The notes: a model not told the origin generated them from the sequence alone. A DNA stretch of 64,000 nt from Zoogloea sp016790385 (GCF_041916735.1 NZ_JAYRYY010000002.1); one strand, 5' to 3'; counted from the stretch's first letter, positions 38,353 through 46,857 are shown. Numbers and translations are program-made.

Positions 38353-38384
38353 CAAAAGGGCCGATGCCAAAATGGCATCAGCCC
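38353..38384 (-). terminator. rplL-rpoB attenuator hairpin
   Basis: On the minus strand GGGC, a one-base mismatch, GATGCCA, a 3-base loop, TGGCATC, mismatch, GCCC, then TTTTGTG. It lies 18 bp past the rplL stop and ~150 bp before rpoB. Its place equals the known partial terminator that lowers rpoBC transcription relative to rplJL in E. coli. Confidence 0.75.
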
Positions 38385-38401
38385 CCTGGACGAAACCGAA
38401 A

Positions 38402-38776
38402 TTACTTGATTTCGACCTTCGCGCCAGCGTCTTCAAGCTGCTTCTTCAGAGCTTCGGCGTCAGCCTTCGGGATCGCTTCCTTCACGGGCTTGGGAGCGCC
38501 ATCCACCAGGTCCTTCGCTTCCTTCAGGCCCAGACCGGTCACGGCACGGACGACCTTGATGACTTCAACCTTCTTCTCACCCGCAGCCAGCAGGATCACG
38601 TTGAATTCGGTCTGCTCTTCAACGGCAGCCGCAGCACCGCCAGCGCCAGGAGCAGCCACAGCCATGGCGGCAGCGGAAACGCCAAACTTCTCTTCGAACG
38701 CCTTCACCAGGTCATTCAGGTCCATAACCGTCATCGCGCCAACGGCTTCGAGGATGTCTTCTTTGGTAATTGCCAT
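38402..38776 (-). CDS. rplL: 50S ribosomal protein L7/L12
   Basis: 124 residues (121 in E. coli). The N-terminal dimerisation segment, an Ala/Gly-rich hinge and the factor-binding C-terminal domain (KVEVIKVVRAVTGLGLKEAKDLVD) form the ribosomal stalk that recruits EF-G and EF-Tu. Present in multiple copies per ribosome, which fits the attenuator before rpoB. Located 50 bp after rplJ. Confidence 0.98.
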   Translation of the reverse strand: MAITKEDILEAVGAMTVMDLNDLVKAFEEKFGVSAAAMAVAAPGAGGAAAAVEEQTEFNVILLAAGEKKVEVIKVVRAVTGLGLKEAKDLVDGAPKPVKEAIPKADAEALKKQLEDAGAKVEIK

Positions 38777-38826
38777 CTCAAAATACTCCAGATCTAATTT
38801 CTTACGAATTGCCGGGAATCGACCAA

Positions 38827-39327
38827 TCAGGCCGCGGCTTCTTCTTCACGCTTCTTGGCAAGGGCAGCCAGCAGACCGGCGAAGCCGGACACCGGAGCCT
38901 GCATGACGCCCAGCAGCTTGGCGAGCAGCTCTTCGCGGCTCGGGATCGACGCCAGCGCCTGAACACCAGCCTTGTCGAGCACCTTGCCCGCATAGGAACC
39001 CGCCTTCAAGACCAGCTTGTCATTGGTCTTGGCAAAATCGGCAAGGATCTTTGCTGCAGCCACGGGGTCGGCCGAGATGCTGTAAATCAGCGGGCCGGTC
39101 ATCTGATCGGCCAGGCCGGCAAAGGGCGTATCAGCCACAGCGCGTCGAGCCAAGGTATTCTTCAGCACACGAAGATAAACGCCAGACTCACGAGCCTTGG
39201 CACGCAGCACGGTGAGGTTGCCCACCTCAATTCCGGCATACTCGGCCACGACAATCGTCTGGGCGTTCGCAACTTGCGCCGACACCTCTGCCACTACGGC
39301 TTTCTTGTCGTCGAGATTCAGACTCAA
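38827..39327 (-). CDS. rplJ: 50S ribosomal protein L10
   Basis: 166 residues (165 in E. coli). The open frame extends to 39369, but an AGGAGG box seven bases before TTG 39327 and the family start (SLNLDDKKAVVAEV) show that TTG is used. L10 anchors L7/L12 dimers to 23S rRNA and, as the L10-L12 complex, represses its own operon at the leader upstream. A TTG start on a ribosomal protein gene is slightly unusual. Confidence 0.95.
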   Translation of the reverse strand: MSLNLDDKKAVVAEVSAQVANAQTIVVAEYAGIEVGNLTVLRAKARESGVYLRVLKNTLARRAVADTPFAGLADQMTGPLIYSISADPVAAAKILADFAKTNDKLVLKAGSYAGKVLDKAGVQALASIPSREELLAKLLGVMQAPVSGFAGLLAALAKKREEEAAA

Positions 39328-39353
39328 GGTCTTTCCTCCTATCAAGTCAACAC

Positions 39354-39372
39354 GCGATGAACAGTTCATCGC
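39354..39372. repeat. Palindrome just upstream of rplJ
   Basis: Nine-base arms GCGATGAAC and GTTCATCGC around a single A, 27 bp before the rplJ start. In RNA a one-base loop cannot close fully, but a shortened hairpin could form near the ribosome site and take part in L10 autoregulation. Confidence 0.6.
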
Positions 39373-39435
39373 ACCTACGGCGACCTGGATCAGAAGCTAT
39401 GCTTCCGTCGATGACGGAAAGCGGAAATCCTGTTC

Positions 39436-39514
39436 TGGGGCACCGTCTACGCAGGCTTTCATCGATTAAGCGGCTAAGGTTTGCACCTTTCGACGCACCT
39501 GCGGTCTTTGACGA
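39436..39514 (-). promoter_or_regulatory. Ribosomal protein L10 leader (rplJL autoregulatory RNA)
   Basis: The 229-bp rplA-rplJ gap carries, on the minus strand, the core of the L10 leader: TCAAAGACCGCAGGTG and, about 55 bases later, CCTGCGTAGACGGTGCCCC. These pair to form the kink-turn structure bound by the L10(L12)4 complex. The conserved bases match my memory of the bacterial L10 leader family; exact ends are approximate. Confidence 0.8.
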
Positions 39515-39556
39515 TCCAACAGGCAAGCTCAACGGCCGCCTGTCGTCCCAAAGTTC

Positions 39557-40258
39557 TTACTGCTGACCACTCAGGGTCGAGGGCTCGACACGGACACCGG
39601 CGCCCATCGTGGACGACACTGCGACCTTGCGGAGATACACGCCCTTCGAAGCGGCGGGCTTGGCCTTGACCAGAGCGTCGATCAACGCAGCAACGTTCTG
39701 CTGAAGCGCCTCAACAGAGAAGGAGGCACGACCCACGGTAGCGTGAATCAGACCACCCTTGTCGGTACGGTACTGAACCTGACCAGCCTTTGCATTCTTG
39801 ACAGCCGTGGTGACATCCATGGTAACGGTGCCAACTTTCGGGTTCGGCATCAGACCACGGGGACCGAGGATCTGACCCAGCGCACCAACCACACGCATGG
39901 CATCGGGAGTTGCGATACACAGATCGAAATCGATAGTCCCGCCCTTGACCTGCTCCGCCAAGTCGTCGAAACCAACGACATCGGCCCCGGCGGCACGCGC
40001 AGCTTCGGCCTTCTCACCTTGGGCGAACACTGCCACACGCACGGTCTTGCCGGTGCCTGCAGGCAGAACCACGGAGCCGCGAACCAGCTGATCCGACTTC
40101 TTGGCGTCAACGCCCAGATTGACGGCGATATCCACGGACTCGTCAAACTTGGCGGTGGCAGACTCTTTGACGAGCGCCAGAGCTTCGGTCAAGGCATAGG
40201 ATTTGTTGCGATCAACCTTGGCACGCAGGGCTTGAACGCGCTTGGAAAGCTTTGCCAT
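39557..40258 (-). CDS. rplA: 50S ribosomal protein L1
   Basis: 233 residues (234 in E. coli). GTGKTVRVAVFAQGEKAEAA and ILGPRGLMPNPKVGTVT are diagnostic. L1 forms the mobile stalk that releases E-site tRNA and represses the L11 operon. It follows rplK by 2 bp. Confidence 0.98.
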   Translation of the reverse strand: MAKLSKRVQALRAKVDRNKSYALTEALALVKESATAKFDESVDIAVNLGVDAKKSDQLVRGSVVLPAGTGKTVRVAVFAQGEKAEAARAAGADVVGFDDLAEQVKGGTIDFDLCIATPDAMRVVGALGQILGPRGLMPNPKVGTVTMDVTTAVKNAKAGQVQYRTDKGGLIHATVGRASFSVEALQQNVAALIDALVKAKPAASKGVYLRKVAVSSTMGAGVRVEPSTLSGQQ

Positions 40259-40260
40259 GA

Positions 40261-40692
40261 TTACAGGCCCTCCACAGTGATGCCCATGCTGCGCGCAGAG
40301 CCAGCAATGGTACGGATGGCAGCCTCGACGTCACCCGCGGTAAGGTCCTTGACCTTGACCTTGGCGATCTCTTCGCACTGCGCTTTAGTGATCTTTCCAA
40401 CCTTGTCGGTATGGGGTTTCGGCGAGCCCTTCTGAATACCAGCCGCTTTCTTGATCAAGATGGTGGCCGGAGGAGACTTCATCACAAAAGTGAAGCTCTT
40501 GTCGGCAAATGCGGTAATCACAACCGGGATGGGCAGGCCGGGCTCAAGACCCTGGGTCTGGGCATTGAAAGCCTTGCAGAACTCCATGATATTGAGGCCG
40601 CGCTGGCCGAGAGCGGGACCGATCGGGGGGCTGGGGTTGGCTTTGCCTGCAGGAACCTGCAGCTTGATGTAGCCAATAATCTTCTTCGCCAT
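40261..40692 (-). CDS. rplK: 50S ribosomal protein L11
   Basis: 143 residues (142 in E. coli). The N-terminal proline-rich helix (GYIKLQVPAGKANPSPPIGPALGQRG) and the C-terminal rRNA-binding domain are complete. L11 is needed for RelA activation and is the thiostrepton site component. Located 103 bp after nusG, past a terminator-like hairpin. Confidence 0.98.
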   Translation of the reverse strand: MAKKIIGYIKLQVPAGKANPSPPIGPALGQRGLNIMEFCKAFNAQTQGLEPGLPIPVVITAFADKSFTFVMKSPPATILIKKAAGIQKGSPKPHTDKVGKITKAQCEEIAKVKVKDLTAGDVEAAIRTIAGSARSMGITVEGL

Positions 40693-40759
40693 TTGGCAAC
40701 TCCTTAGCGAGTACTAGCGCACGGCTGAAAACCGCGCTCCTCTTTTTCCCTTGCGGGCA

Positions 40760-40788
40760 CAAAACGGGGCGCCACCCAGTGGCACCCC
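40760..40788 (-). terminator. Terminator after nusG
   Basis: On the minus strand GGGGTGCCAC-TGG-GTGGCGCCCC (one T-G pair) followed by GTTTTG, starting 7 bp past the nusG stop. It separates secE-nusG from rplKAJL, either as a full or partial terminator. Confidence 0.75.
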
Positions 40789-40795
40789 ACGAAAA

Positions 40796-41329
40796 TCAGG
40801 TTTTCTCCACCTGACCGAAATCCAACTCCACCGGCGTGGCACGACCAAAAATCGTCACCGACACCCGGATCTTGCTCTTTTCATAATTCACATCTTCAAC
40901 AGAACCGTTGAAATCGGTGAAAGGCCCCTCCTTGACACGAACCATTTCACCAACCTCAAACAGCACCTTCGGACGCGGCTTGTCGACGCCTTCCTGCATC
41001 TGCTGCATGATTTTTTCGACTTCCTTCTCGGAAATCGGAGTGGGCTTGTTCGCCGTACCGCCGACAAAGCCGGTCACCTTGGGCGTCGACTTGATCAGGT
41101 GCCAACTGTCGTCGTTCATTTCCATTTCCACCAGCACATAGCCCGGGAAAAACTTGCGCTCGGAAATGCTTTTCTGGCCGTTCTTCATCTCGATGACCTC
41201 TTCCACAGGGACGAGGATTTGACCGAAGAAGTCCTGCATACCGGCCCTTGCAATGCGCTCAACCAGCGCCCGCTGAACCGATTTCTCAAAGCCGGAATAG
41301 GCGTGAACCACGTACCAACGCTTGCTCAT
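40796..41329 (-). CDS. nusG: Transcription termination/antitermination factor NusG
   Basis: 177 residues (181 in E. coli). The NGN domain (RWYVVHAYSGFEKSVQRALVE) binds RNA polymerase; the C-terminal KOW domain (VRVKEGPFTDFNGSVEDVN) binds Rho or S10. It overlaps the secE stop by 4 bp. Confidence 0.98.
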   Translation of the reverse strand: MSKRWYVVHAYSGFEKSVQRALVERIARAGMQDFFGQILVPVEEVIEMKNGQKSISERKFFPGYVLVEMEMNDDSWHLIKSTPKVTGFVGGTANKPTPISEKEVEKIMQQMQEGVDKPRPKVLFEVGEMVRVKEGPFTDFNGSVEDVNYEKSKIRVSVTIFGRATPVELDFGQVEKT

Positions 41330-41679
41330 GATTTTTTCCAGCCGAGAATCAGGTCATAAAGCGCCCATTCAAGCGTCTTGTCGGTGACCCACAGAAAAAC
41401 CGCCATGATCAGGACGAAAGCGAACACGATGCCGGTGGTCTGAAAGGTTTCCTTGCGAGAAGGCCAGACGACTTTTTTTGCTTCGGCGACCGTTTCACCT
41501 GCAAAAACGGCAAAACGCTGCCCCGCCTCGGTCTTCCAGGCTACGGCAGCGCACAGGGCAACACCCGCAAGCACCGACAGCACGCGCAGAACCATGGCCT
41601 GTTCGGAGAGCAGATAGAAGCCCACAACGCCGGCCACCAGTAGAACCAGTGCCAGCGCAAACTTGATTTTGTCGGCCAT
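41326..41679 (-). CDS. secE: Preprotein translocase subunit SecE
   Basis: 117 residues, the three-helix proteobacterial form: two N-terminal hydrophobic stretches (about 5-24 and 29-47) and the conserved amphipathic plus membrane segment with EAKKVVWPSRKETFQTT. It clamps SecY (encoded at 14638-15963). It overlaps nusG by 4 bp and lies 25 bp after tRNA-Trp. Confidence 0.96.
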   Translation of the reverse strand: MADKIKFALALVLLVAGVVGFYLLSEQAMVLRVLSVLAGVALCAAVAWKTEAGQRFAVFAGETVAEAKKVVWPSRKETFQTTGIVFAFVLIMAVFLWVTDKTLEWALYDLILGWKKS

Positions 41680-41704
41680 TGAAACTTGAGTCCGGATGAA
41701 ACAG

Positions 41705-41780
41705 TGGCAGGGGCAGAGGGAATCGAACCCCCAACCTTCGGTTTTGGAGACCGACGCTCTGCCAGTTGAGCTATACCCCT
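41705..41780 (-). tRNA. trnW: tRNA-Trp (CCA)
   Basis: 76 nt including an encoded CCA end. Seven-base acceptor stem AGGGGTA/TGCCCCT, D and T arms (GGTTCGATTCC), and anticodon loop CTCCAAA, giving CCA. It lies between tuf and secE on the same strand, 13 bp beyond the tuf terminator. Confidence 0.97.
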
Positions 41781-41793
41781 GCAGCAGAGACTA

Positions 41794-41823
41794 CAAAACA
41801 CCTCGCGGGGGCGAGGTGTTTTG
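41794..41823 (-). terminator. Terminator after the second tuf gene
   Basis: Perfect 12-bp arms CAAAACACCTCG/CGAGGTGTTTTG with a 6-nt loop, 17 bp past the tuf stop. It is symmetrical and ends in a T-run on the minus strand. tRNA-Trp starts only 13 bp later, so its transcription needs readthrough or a promoter inside this hairpin. Confidence 0.85.
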
Positions 41824-41840
41824 AGTACGACTATCGAAGA

Positions 41841-43031
41841 TTACTCGATAACCTTTGCAACGACACCAGCGCCGACGGTACGACCGCCTTCACGGATGGC
41901 GAAACGCAGACCTTCTTCCATGGCGATCGGCGCAATCAGCTTCACAGTCATGGAAATATTATCGCCCGGCATCACCATCTCGGTACCTTCCGGCAGCGAG
42001 ATCGAACCCGTCACGTCCGTGGTACGGAAGTAGAACTGCGGACGGTAGTTGTTGAAGAACGGAGTGTGACGACCACCCTCTTCCTTCGACAGCACATACA
42101 CTTCACCCGTGAAGTGAGTGTGCGGCTTGATGGAGCCCGGCTTGCACAGCACTTGGCCGCGCTCGACATCTTCACGCTTGGTGCCACGCAGCAGCACACC
42201 CACGTTGTCGCCCGCCTGACCCTGATCCAGCAGCTTGCGGAACATTTCCACGCCGGTACAGGTGGTCTTCACCGTCGGCTTGATGCCCACGATTTCGATT
42301 TCTTCACCCACCTTCACGATGCCGCGCTCAACACGACCCGTCACCACCGTGCCACGGCCGGAGATCGAGAACACGTCTTCGATCGGCAGCAGGAACGGCA
42401 GGTCGATCGCACGCTCCGGAGTCGGAATGTACGAGTCCAGCGCATCAGCCAGACGGAAGATGGAGGGCTCGCCGATGTCGGACTGATCACCTTCCAGCGC
42501 CTTCAGGGCGGAACCCTTCACGATCGGGACGTCATCACCCGGGAAGTCGTACTTGGAGAGCAGCTCACGCACCTCCATTTCGACCAGCTCGAGCAGCTCT
42601 TCGTCATCAACCATGTCGCACTTGTTCAGATAGACGATGATGAACGGAACACCCACCTGACGGGCCAGCAGAATGTGCTCGCGGGTCTGGGGCATCGGGC
42701 CGTCAGCGGCCGAGCACACCAGGATCGCGCCATCCATCTGCGCGGCACCGGTAATCATGTTCTTCACGTAGTCAGCGTGACCCGGGCAGTCCACGTGGGC
42801 GTAGTGACGACCTTCGGTCTCGTACTCAACGTGCGCGGTGTTGATGGTGATGCCGCGAGCCTTTTCTTCCGGCGCCGCATCGATCTGGTCGTAGGCCTTT
42901 GCCTCGCCGCCGAACTTGCGCGACAGAACGGTCGTGATCGCAGCCGTCAGCGTGGTCTTGCCGTGGTCAACGTGACCGATCGTGCCAACGTTTACGTGCG
43001 GCTTTTTCCGCTCGAACTTTTCCTTAGCCAT
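41841..43031 (-). CDS. tuf: Elongation factor Tu, copy 2
   Basis: 396 residues, indistinguishable from the copy at 25367-26557 (offset 16474); the DNA also reads the same across the coding region and diverges within a few bases outside it. This is the tRNA-linked tufB-type position behind tRNA-Tyr, Gly and Thr. Duplicate tuf genes kept identical by gene conversion are well known in proteobacteria. Confidence 0.98.
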   Translation of the reverse strand: MAKEKFERKKPHVNVGTIGHVDHGKTTLTAAITTVLSRKFGGEAKAYDQIDAAPEEKARGITINTAHVEYETEGRHYAHVDCPGHADYVKNMITGAAQMDGAILVCSAADGPMPQTREHILLARQVGVPFIIVYLNKCDMVDDEELLELVEMEVRELLSKYDFPGDDVPIVKGSALKALEGDQSDIGEPSIFRLADALDSYIPTPERAIDLPFLLPIEDVFSISGRGTVVTGRVERGIVKVGEEIEIVGIKPTVKTTCTGVEMFRKLLDQGQAGDNVGVLLRGTKREDVERGQVLCKPGSIKPHTHFTGEVYVLSKEEGGRHTPFFNNYRPQFYFRTTDVTGSISLPEGTEMVMPGDNISMTVKLIAPIAMEEGLRFAIREGGRTVGAGVVAKVIE

Positions 43032-43096
43032 TTCATCAACCCCGCAAAAAAATCAGGAAATCGGAATACTAACCTTGATCTGCCGCACCAGATCGG

Positions 43097-43171
43097 TGGT
43101 GCCCATGGGCAGGATTGAACTGCCGACCTCTCCCTTACCAAGGGAGTGCTCTGCCACTGAGCTACATGGGC
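43097..43171 (-). tRNA. trnT: tRNA-Thr (GGT)
   Basis: 75 nt with encoded CCA. Acceptor GCCCATG/CATGGGC, anticodon arm CTCCC-TTGGTAA-GGGAG giving GGT, T arm GCAGTTCAATCCTGC. Third tRNA of the tuf operon, 65 bp before the tuf start. Confidence 0.97.
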
Positions 43172-43184
43172 CTCACACACTCAA

Positions 43185-43258
43185 TGGAGCGGGTGAAGGG
43201 AATCGAACCCTCGTCATAAGCTTGGAAGGCTTCTGCTCTACCATTGAGCTACACCCGC
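43185..43258 (-). tRNA. trnG: tRNA-Gly (TCC)
   Basis: 74 nt with encoded CCA. Acceptor GCGGGTG/CACCCGC, anticodon loop CTTCCAA giving TCC, and T arm GGGTTCGATTCCC. Located 13 bp before tRNA-Thr in the direction of transcription. Confidence 0.97.
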
Positions 43259-43329
43259 TATACAACGCCACGACTCACATTCACCGCCCTCGCCGTGGAA
43301 ACCCACAGACGAAGCGAACAACAAAACTG

Positions 43330-43415
<86 letters not shown>

Positions 43416-43430
43416 AAGCGAGAAGCGCGC

Positions 43431-43459
43431 ATTATAGGCATCGGTCCAGGCACTGTCAA
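43431..43459 (-). promoter_or_regulatory. Consensus sigma-70 promoter of the tRNA-tuf operon
   Basis: Perfect TTGACA (43459-43454), 17-bp spacer and perfect TATAAT (43436-43431) on the minus strand, followed by the GC-only discriminator GCGCGC. The predicted start falls about 8 bp before tRNA-Tyr. GC discriminators are a hallmark of stringently controlled stable-RNA promoters. Confidence 0.93.
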
Positions 43460-43533
43460 ACGCATTTTCCAAAATGTTTTCCCGCCCTGTGCTGTAATAG
43501 CGAGATCGGCAAAACGTACAAACGAGGCCCCTT

Positions 43534-44346
43534 GTGGATAAGGATGTGCTCATAGAAGCAGTGCTCGCCAGCGGCGTCGTGCTCCCCGCTCCGGGCCCCG
43601 GATTTCTCCGCCTACAAGCCGCCGCCGCGGATGAGAATGCCGGCCCTCGGGAGTTGGCTGCGGCAATCAGTCAGGATCCCGCCATCACCGGCGCGCTGCT
43701 CCGCGTGGCCAACTCTCCGGTGTTCCGCCCTCGCAGCGCACCCCGCTCCGCCCTGGAGGCCATCAACATGCTCGGACGGACTCGCACGATGGCAACTGCT
43801 GCAAGCACGGCACTCCGCAGCCAATGCAGCGGTCTGGACGCCGCGGCAGTCGAGGCGTTGTGGTCGGCCAGCGCCAGGGCAGCCGAGTTGAGCTATGCGG
43901 CCAGCCGCCACACCCCCTGCAAGGCCTTGGCCGACGCTGCGTACCTGGCGGCGCTGATGCAAGACGCGGGTATTGCGGTGATCCTGAAGCGCAACCCGGA
44001 GCATTCGGCACTGCTGCATGCCTGCGGCGCAGCCCTGGAAGCAGGCACTCGAGCGTTGGACGCACTTGTCGGCACCGAGCATGCCGCGGCGTCCTTCCTG
44101 GTTGCCCGCAACTGGAAACTGCCAGCGGACGTCTGCGAGGCGATCCGCGCCCATCATGATCCCAAAGGCGCGACGAGATTGGCCGAGACACCACGACGAC
44201 TTGCCATGCTGCTTGCCGCCGGACGGCGGCTTCGCGACGGTGTTTCACCAGACTGGATCGACTGGGCGGAACTGGTGGAGGCGGAACTGGCCCTGGACGA
44301 ATCAACGCTGGAAGGATTGGCAACCGAGGCTGCTGCCGCTCAATAA
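43534..44346 (+). CDS. HDOD-domain protein
   Basis: 270 residues comprising essentially one HDOD domain, a degenerate HD-type fold used in signalling and stress regulators. Features are the opening QDPAITGALLRVANSPVFR, the phrase ALEAINMLGRTR and AAYLAALMQDAGIAVIL. The metal-binding HD pair of true phosphohydrolases is not evident. Start GTG 43534 follows a GAGG box by six bases. It stands alone on the plus strand, divergent from the tRNA-tuf operon and meeting the exporter gene tail to tail with no gap. The specific role is unknown. Confidence 0.85.
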   Translation: MDKDVLIEAVLASGVVLPAPGPGFLRLQAAAADENAGPRELAAAISQDPAITGALLRVANSPVFRPRSAPRSALEAINMLGRTRTMATAASTALRSQCSGLDAAAVEALWSASARAAELSYAASRHTPCKALADAAYLAALMQDAGIAVILKRNPEHSALLHACGAALEAGTRALDALVGTEHAAASFLVARNWKLPADVCEAIRAHHDPKGATRLAETPRRLAMLLAAGRRLRDGVSPDWIDWAELVEAELALDESTLEGLATEAAAAQ

Positions 44347-44964
44347 TCAGTGCCGTGAGCTTCCCGCAAGAAGCAGGCCGGCGCCGATGAACAAGCCACC
44401 AAAGATTCGGTTCTGAAGAACGGCCGCCCGGGGAGTTCCCGTTACCCGCCGGAAACGGCTTGCGAGCAGGGCGTAACACGACATCACCGTCGTATCGACG
44501 GTGCACGTCGTTGCGGCAATGATCAGGAACTGGGGGATCTGCGGCGCCGACGGATCAATGAACTGCGGCACAAGCGCCGCAATGAAAACAATTGCCTTCG
44601 GGTTGCCCAGATTGACCAGGATACCTTGTCGGTAGAACCCCTCGGGAAGATCGGGCTCGGTAGGCTCCTGCCCGGCCACTGTTCGGTCGTTCCACTTACG
44701 GACTCCAAGCCAGACGAGATAGGCGGCCCCGGCCAGCTTCACCACCACGAAGGCGGTCTCGGAAGCGGCAAGGAGCGCCCCCAGCCCCGTCGCCACCAGG
44801 GTCAATTGAAGGAGCAGCGCAGTCTGAAGACCGGCAATCCCCGCAAGGGCATGCCAATAGCCGTGACGCAGGCCGACGCTCATGCTCAGCACCGCTCCCG
44901 GCCCGGGCGACAGCGCAACCACGAGAGTGGCCGCCAGGAAACCCAACCAAAGGTGAAAAGACAT
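44347..44964 (-). CDS. LysE/RhtB-family amino acid exporter
   Basis: 205 residues with about six hydrophobic segments. The N-terminus LAATLVVALSPGPGAVLSMSVGLRHG is the family signature and residues 145-180 include the characteristic PQIPQFLIIAATTCTVD stretch. Members export basic amino acids, threonine, homoserine lactones or related solutes; the substrate here cannot be told. Its stop directly abuts the HDOD gene stop. Confidence 0.92.
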   Translation of the reverse strand: MSFHLWLGFLAATLVVALSPGPGAVLSMSVGLRHGYWHALAGIAGLQTALLLQLTLVATGLGALLAASETAFVVVKLAGAAYLVWLGVRKWNDRTVAGQEPTEPDLPEGFYRQGILVNLGNPKAIVFIAALVPQFIDPSAPQIPQFLIIAATTCTVDTTVMSCYALLASRFRRVTGTPRAAVLQNRIFGGLFIGAGLLLAGSSRH

Positions 44965-45002
44965 TTCGCGCTCCAGGTGCAGTCAAATGGACGGATTGCT
45001 GC

Positions 45003-45752
45003 TCAACCAGCAGTGTCGCCCTCAAGGTTGAAACGAATGGGAACAACCACCGCCCCCTCAACAGCCTCCCCGCCCCGCCGCGCCGGCGAGAACCGCCAGT
45101 GCCAGACAGCGGTCAGGGCTGCTTCATCCAGGGCTTCATGCCCCGAACTCTCACGCACCTTGACCGCAATGGGAATGCCCTCCGCGGACACCCGGACATC
45201 TAGGCGCACGACCCCTTCAAGCCCGCGGCGACGAGCCAGCACGGGATAGGCTGGTTTTGGATTGTGGAGATAGCTGGCGCCCAAACCGGGGGGGGAATAC
45301 GCAACCGCGCCGCCGCCGGATGGGCCAGCAGAGCCCCCCACCCGATTCGCCGCCACAGGCGTAGCCGGAGCTGCAGGCTCCGATGCGACAGGGCTTGCGG
45401 AAACCGCCGCCGAGGGCGCAGACGCAACAAGTACCGGAGCGCCAGGCTCGGCCTGCCGAGTGATGATCGGACGAGGCATTGGCACGGAATGCGGCGCAGG
45501 GGCCTCAGCGTACTTCTGCAGCCGCTGGGGTCGCCGTTGCTCGGCAGCAGGCCCTGCTGGCTTTGTCGCCTGGAGGTGAGCGGGCTCCGGCGGAGACGGC
45601 GGAGGCGACTCAGCGACAAGCCTGGCCTCAAGAATGCGTGGCGACTCCTTTACCGGCGCACGCACGCCGAACCCAAGCACAAGGCCGTGGACCAAGAGTG
45701 ACAGCCCAAGCGCATTCACAAACCTCCTGTCCATCATCGTGGAATCAGGCAC
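45003..45752 (-). CDS. tonB: TonB-family energy transducer
   Basis: 249 residues: an N-terminal membrane anchor (about 10-28), a Pro/Ala-rich periplasmic spacer (35-150) and the TonB C-terminal domain (about 165-245) with KPAYPVLARRRGLEGVVRLDV and ALTAVWHWRFSPARRG. It couples the proton motive force to outer-membrane receptors; exbB and exbD are not adjacent. It lies 283 bp downstream of the nickel/cobalt permease on the same strand, so a link to metal uptake is possible but unproven. Two in-frame ATGs at residues 6 and 7 are alternative starts. Confidence 0.9.
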   Translation of the reverse strand: MPDSTMMDRRFVNALGLSLLVHGLVLGFGVRAPVKESPRILEARLVAESPPPSPPEPAHLQATKPAGPAAEQRRPQRLQKYAEAPAPHSVPMPRPIITRQAEPGAPVLVASAPSAAVSASPVASEPAAPATPVAANRVGGSAGPSGGGAVAYSPPGLGASYLHNPKPAYPVLARRRGLEGVVRLDVRVSAEGIPIAVKVRESSGHEALDEAALTAVWHWRFSPARRGGEAVEGAVVVPIRFNLEGDTAG

Positions 45753-46035
45753 ATGCGGACCCGCAACGGCGAGCCGGGCCGCTTGCGGCGGGAAGGGGCA
45801 CGACAGGGATACCGAAAAAATTCAAGGGGCGAAAGGATCACAGCGGTATGACATGGCCGCCGAGCATAGACTCAAGCGGGGGTGAATGTTACTCGCAAAG
45901 GAAAGCGCCGTGCCGGCCCGAACGCCTGGCGGCACTCCGATCACTCAAGAAAAGGGATGCGTATTGTGCCGAATTGCCGGGGCTTCGCGGGGAGAAAGCC
46001 CAGTTGTCCGCAATCCGTGCGATTCCTGGCAATGC

Positions 46036-46857
46036 TCAATCAGTCAGCATCGGAGCGCTGCGGGCAAGACGCACACCGATGAAGAAGCTGGCAAAGACCA
46101 CAGCCATTACCAGCAGTCCGAAGAATAGCGCCTTGCCTTCTCCCCAGGCGTCAAGGGAAGGCGCAAGCAGCCGCGCCAAACTCCAGGCCGCCACCAGCAA
46201 GCTGACGCCGGCCACGGCCAGCCCCATTACCCGGGAGGCGATGCGTGCCGTGGCATCGGCACGGGCGATCAGGCGCGCGATCCAAAAACCGTTCGCGCCA
46301 TCAGCAAGGAGCATGCCGCCCGTGAAGGTCAATCCCAGACCCGCCGCCGGTATCCAGCTCCCCGCCTGGACTCCGGCCATTGCAAAGAGCGCAGCCTGAC
46401 TTACGGTGTCAAAGGACAGGGCAAACAAAGCACCCACGAGCGCAACGCCTCCCGGCTGAGACGCCTGCCCAAGCCGCCCCGCCCAGCGCCCTTTGAGCCC
46501 CACCGGGCGCACCATCTCGTGGGGCTGGGCCACGCAAACCGCCCGCAGGTTGAGCCCCCCCAGGAGGATCAGGAAACCGATTGAAATCCAGGTTCCCGTG
46601 CTTTCCAGCCACTCCGGAGCAGCCCAACCCCGTGATAACAGGCTCGCCCCTATGGCAATGGCCACCACCACAGCACCATGCCCGATGGAAAACAGACTCC
46701 CGCAGAAGCGAGCCAGACGCGGCCGGATGGGCGCGTTATAACGGGTCAGACCGTCTATGGTGGCCAGATGATCAGCGTCGAATCCATGCTTCAACCCCAG
46801 CATGAACACCAGCAGGACAAACGCAAGGCTATCGGTGGGAAGGTCGTGCACAGGCAT
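46036..46857 (-). CDS. NiCoT-family nickel/cobalt permease
   Basis: 273 residues with roughly eight hydrophobic segments. The signature HX4DH motif is in LGLKHGFDADHLATIDGLTR and the second conserved segment in FSIGHGAVVVAIAI; ALFALSFDTVSQAALFA corresponds to the third. Such permeases take up Ni(II) or Co(II) with high affinity across the inner membrane. ATG 46857 is chosen over an adjacent TTG. It follows nikR by 80 bp, so nickel-responsive control is likely. Confidence 0.92.
   Translation of the reverse strand: MPVHDLPTDSLAFVLLVFMLGLKHGFDADHLATIDGLTRYNAPIRPRLARFCGSLFSIGHGAVVVAIAIGASLLSRGWAAPEWLESTGTWISIGFLILLGGLNLRAVCVAQPHEMVRPVGLKGRWAGRLGQASQPGGVALVGALFALSFDTVSQAALFAMAGVQAGSWIPAAGLGLTFTGGMLLADGANGFWIARLIARADATARIASRVMGLAVAGVSLLVAAWSLARLLAPSLDAWGEGKALFFGLLVMAVVFASFFIGVRLARSAPMLTD

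Noticed and set aside
45753..46035. Possible cobalamin or other riboswitch upstream of tonB
   Set aside because: The gap is long and next to a nickel/cobalt transporter, so I looked for the B12-box and conserved core on the minus strand; neither is present.
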